The notes under the pieces are model-generated. The model saw nothing but the letters and a program-made list of their open reading frames with translations. It was not told the DNA's origin and searched no databases. Both the position numbers and the translations under genes were made by a program. DNA of 64,000 nucleotides from JAFASC01 sp034669505 (GTDB lineage: Bacteria; Pseudomonadota; Alphaproteobacteria; Rhizobiales; Beijerinckiaceae): positions 1-64,000 of the forward strand of contig JAXDNJ010000001.1 of NCBI GenBank assembly GCA_034669505.1, in the 5' to 3' direction. Positions 62,205 through 64,000 of this stretch are shown here, piece after piece (position 1 is the stretch's first letter; every line of letters begins with the position of its first letter).

Positions 62205-63530
62205 TTACGACTTCGCGTCGCAGGCTTCCGAGCGCGCCGGCCACGGCGCGTTCTTTTCGGCATAGGCCTTCGCATCCGCCTGAAGCAGCGGCTGCACCTT
62301 TTCGCTGAGCGGCTCGATCCAGTCGGATATCTTCACGTATTTGGTGCCGTCCCATTGCTGCACGAAGGTCGGGCGATGGCCGTTGTGATCGGTGCAGGAA
62401 AGCTTGATCGGGCCGGTGAAGCCCTCCATGCCGATCTCCTTCAGCCGTGCGGCATCGAGATTTAGATCCTCGAGCCCGCGGCGGACGTCCTCGCCGGTGA
62501 CGACCTTCTTGCCGGACACCTGCTGCGCGGTGCGGATAGCTTCCGCGATCAGCATCGAATTGTAGACGCCGCGATTGTAAAGAACGGTGCCGACCTTCTC
62601 CTTCGGCGACTGGCTCTTGCCCTTGTCGACGACATATTTCTGGATGTCCTTGATGACGGGGAAATCCGCCGTCGCCGCGTGCCAGTTCAGCGTCTTGAAG
62701 CCTTTGGAGCCGTCGCCGGCGCCGCGCGCATCGTCCTCGCTCGGCCACCAGATCGAGATGAACTTATCCATGGGATAGTTGATCTTGACGGCCTCCTTGA
62801 TTGCCGTCGGCTGCAGCGCGCCCCAGCCATACATGACCATGTAATCGGGCCGGTCGCGGCGAACATTCAGCCATTGCGCCGACTGGTTCTGCATGTCGGC
62901 GGCGGCGACGGGGTAGAGCTTTGGCTCGAAGCCATAATCCTTTGCTAATTGCTCGATCAGCGGCAGCGGCTCGCGGCCAAAACCGGCATCGAGATAGATG
63001 TAGCCAATCTTCTTGCCCTTGAGCTTATCGAGCCCGCCTTCCTGACCGCCGATGAATTTCAGGATTTGCGAGAAGCCGTCCCAATAGGTGTCCGGGGGAT
63101 TGAAAATCCATGGGAAGGTCTGGCCTTGGGCCGAGGCCGAGAGGCCATAGGCCATCGACAGGACCGGGATTTTGTCGACCGCCGCTTTCGGGATCAGCGG
63201 CAGGGTAATGCCCGTCGACCACGGGTTGACCATGACCGGGCCTTTCGGCTTCACCTGCTCATAGCATTCAAGGCCCTTCTTGGTATCGTAGCCGGTCTCG
63301 CATTCTTCGATGGCAATCTTGACGCCGCCGATGCCGCCGTCGCGTTCGTTCAGCATCGAGAGATAATCGTGCATGCCGTCGGCGATGAAAATGCCGGAGC
63401 CGGCGAAGGGGCCGGTGCGGTAGGTGAAGAGCGGCACGAAGACCGAGTCTTCAGCCTGCGCGGGTATCGTGACGGCGGTCAGTGCGGTCGTCGCGGCGAG
63501 CGCCAGAAGGCTTGTTTTCAGCTTGGTCAT
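62205..63530 (-). CDS. Branched-chain amino acid-type ABC transporter substrate-binding protein
   Basis: A 441-residue secreted protein of Peripla_BP_6 with signal peptide (MTKLKTSLLALAATTALTAV, cleavage near AQAED). FTYRTGPFAGSGIFIADGM, GGIGGVKIAIEECETGYD and the C-terminal CTDHNGHRPTFVQQWDG fit the family. It follows the LivM-type permease by 35 bases. Ligand unknown. Confidence 0.9.
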   Translation of the reverse strand: MTKLKTSLLALAATTALTAVTIPAQAEDSVFVPLFTYRTGPFAGSGIFIADGMHDYLSMLNERDGGIGGVKIAIEECETGYDTKKGLECYEQVKPKGPVMVNPWSTGITLPLIPKAAVDKIPVLSMAYGLSASAQGQTFPWIFNPPDTYWDGFSQILKFIGGQEGGLDKLKGKKIGYIYLDAGFGREPLPLIEQLAKDYGFEPKLYPVAAADMQNQSAQWLNVRRDRPDYMVMYGWGALQPTAIKEAVKINYPMDKFISIWWPSEDDARGAGDGSKGFKTLNWHAATADFPVIKDIQKYVVDKGKSQSPKEKVGTVLYNRGVYNSMLIAEAIRTAQQVSGKKVVTGEDVRRGLEDLNLDAARLKEIGMEGFTGPIKLSCTDHNGHRPTFVQQWDGTKYVKISDWIEPLSEKVQPLLQADAKAYAEKNAPWPARSEACDAKS

Positions 63531-63565
63531 TTAATCCTCCGGTTCATTCGTTTTTTGAGCGCGCC

Positions 63566-64000
63566 TCAATACGGGAAGGGCCAGACGCGCAGTTTCTGTT
63601 TCCCGATTTGCCACAGCCGCGCCAGTCCGAGCGGTTCGACGATCAGGAAGAAGATGATCAGGGCTCCGGTGATCACATAGGTCAGATGTTCCACCGTAGC
63701 CGCCCCGATCGTCAATCCGAAGGATTCGGGGGTGGCGCGGATGACGATCGGCAGGATGTAGATGAGCGCCGCGCCGAGAAAGGAGCCGACGAGGCTGCCG
63801 AGCCCGCCGATGATTACCATGAAAAGCAGGATGAAGGACTGATTTATATTGAAGGCGTCCGGCTCCGCTGCGCCGAGCCAGAGGAAGACCATCATCGCGC
63901 CAGCGATTCCGGTGATGAACGAGGACACTGCGAAGGCCAGCAGCTTCGTGCGCAAGAGACGGATGCCGATCAGCTGAGCCGCGATGTCCATGTCGCGCAC
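63566..64000 (-). CDS. Branched-chain amino acid ABC transporter permease, LivM type (C-terminal part)
   Basis: The last 144 residues of a polytopic protein, cut by the right edge; the true start is outside. ALLRTKLLAFAVSSFITGIAGAM-like helix and IGGLGSLVGSFLGAALIYILP are the LivM C-terminal hallmark. It lies upstream of the binding-protein gene in one operon; livH, livG and livF would lie further right. Confidence 0.88.
   Translation of the reverse strand: MRDMDIAAQLIGIRLLRTKLLAFAVSSFITGIAGAMMVFLWLGAAEPDAFNINQSFILLFMVIIGGLGSLVGSFLGAALIYILPIVIRATPESFGLTIGAATVEHLTYVITGALIIFFLIVEPLGLARLWQIGKQKLRVWPFPY

Overview
The window is GC-rich chromosomal DNA with dense, mostly leaderless operons and many 4-base ATGA/GTGA gene overlaps. 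Gene content (ubiE-ubiB, coaBC, a one-cysteine DksA, PaaX-controlled phenylacetate genes, several Liv-type transporters, 80-base palindromic repeats) points to an alphaproteobacterium, probably of the Hyphomicrobiales (Xanthobacteraceae or Bradyrhizobiaceae-like). This is inferred from reading the proteins; no database search was possible. I see no tRNA, rRNA, insertion sequence, prophage or CRISPR array.

Layout. 1-10.3 kb: the end of a branched-chain-amino-acid-type binding protein, cell wall enzymes (L,D-transpeptidase, MepA), ArgE, small stand-alone genes, an amidase coupled to CoaBC, a HAD phosphatase and a TonB-like protein. 10.4-15.7 kb: quinone genes ubiE-ubiB with a coupled AT-richer membrane protein gene, dksA, hemE-dut. 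15.5-20.5 kb: a minus-strand translation operon rpmI-rplT-dinB-pheS-pheT plus a small secreted protein, without infC and with a terminator-like leader. 20.7 kb: a ROK-like protein of odd architecture. 21.9-39.7 kb: a seven-gene minus-strand run otsA-glgX-treZ-(malQ+treY fusion)-glgE-(treS+maltokinase fusion)-glgB. It holds the GlgE alpha-glucan route, both trehalose-from-glucan steps and OtsA.

40.0-44.6 kb, plus strand: the most unusual part. An alpha-oxoamine synthase (serine-palmitoyltransferase type) is followed by a membrane desaturase that closely resembles the eukaryotic dihydroceramide delta-4 desaturase DEGS, overlapping by 4 bases a protein resembling the catalytic half of fatty acid 2-hydroxylase (FA2H), then an MFS transporter. 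Together they could make and decorate a sphingolipid-like or other 2-hydroxylated, unsaturated amino lipid. No ceramide synthase or keto-reductase is nearby, so the product is a hypothesis.

44.6-49.2 kb: paaXABCDE, the phenylacetyl-CoA epoxidase operon, with a perfect 17-base inverted repeat over a sigma70-like promoter between paaX and paaA. 49.3-52.3 kb: pncB, a small polyhydroxyalkanoate-system protein and an orphan binding protein. 52.3-56.7 kb: a complete sugar-type ABC transporter, divergent from a 2-hydroxyacid dehydrogenase across a spacer full of AAGCGG/CCGCTT half-sites. 57.8-62.2 kb: a tandem AprI/Inh inhibitor-like protein, a DUF427 protein, and a CaiB-type CoA-transferase with a ThDP-dependent enzyme. 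62.2-64 kb: a second Liv-type binding protein and the end of a LivM-type permease that runs off the right edge.
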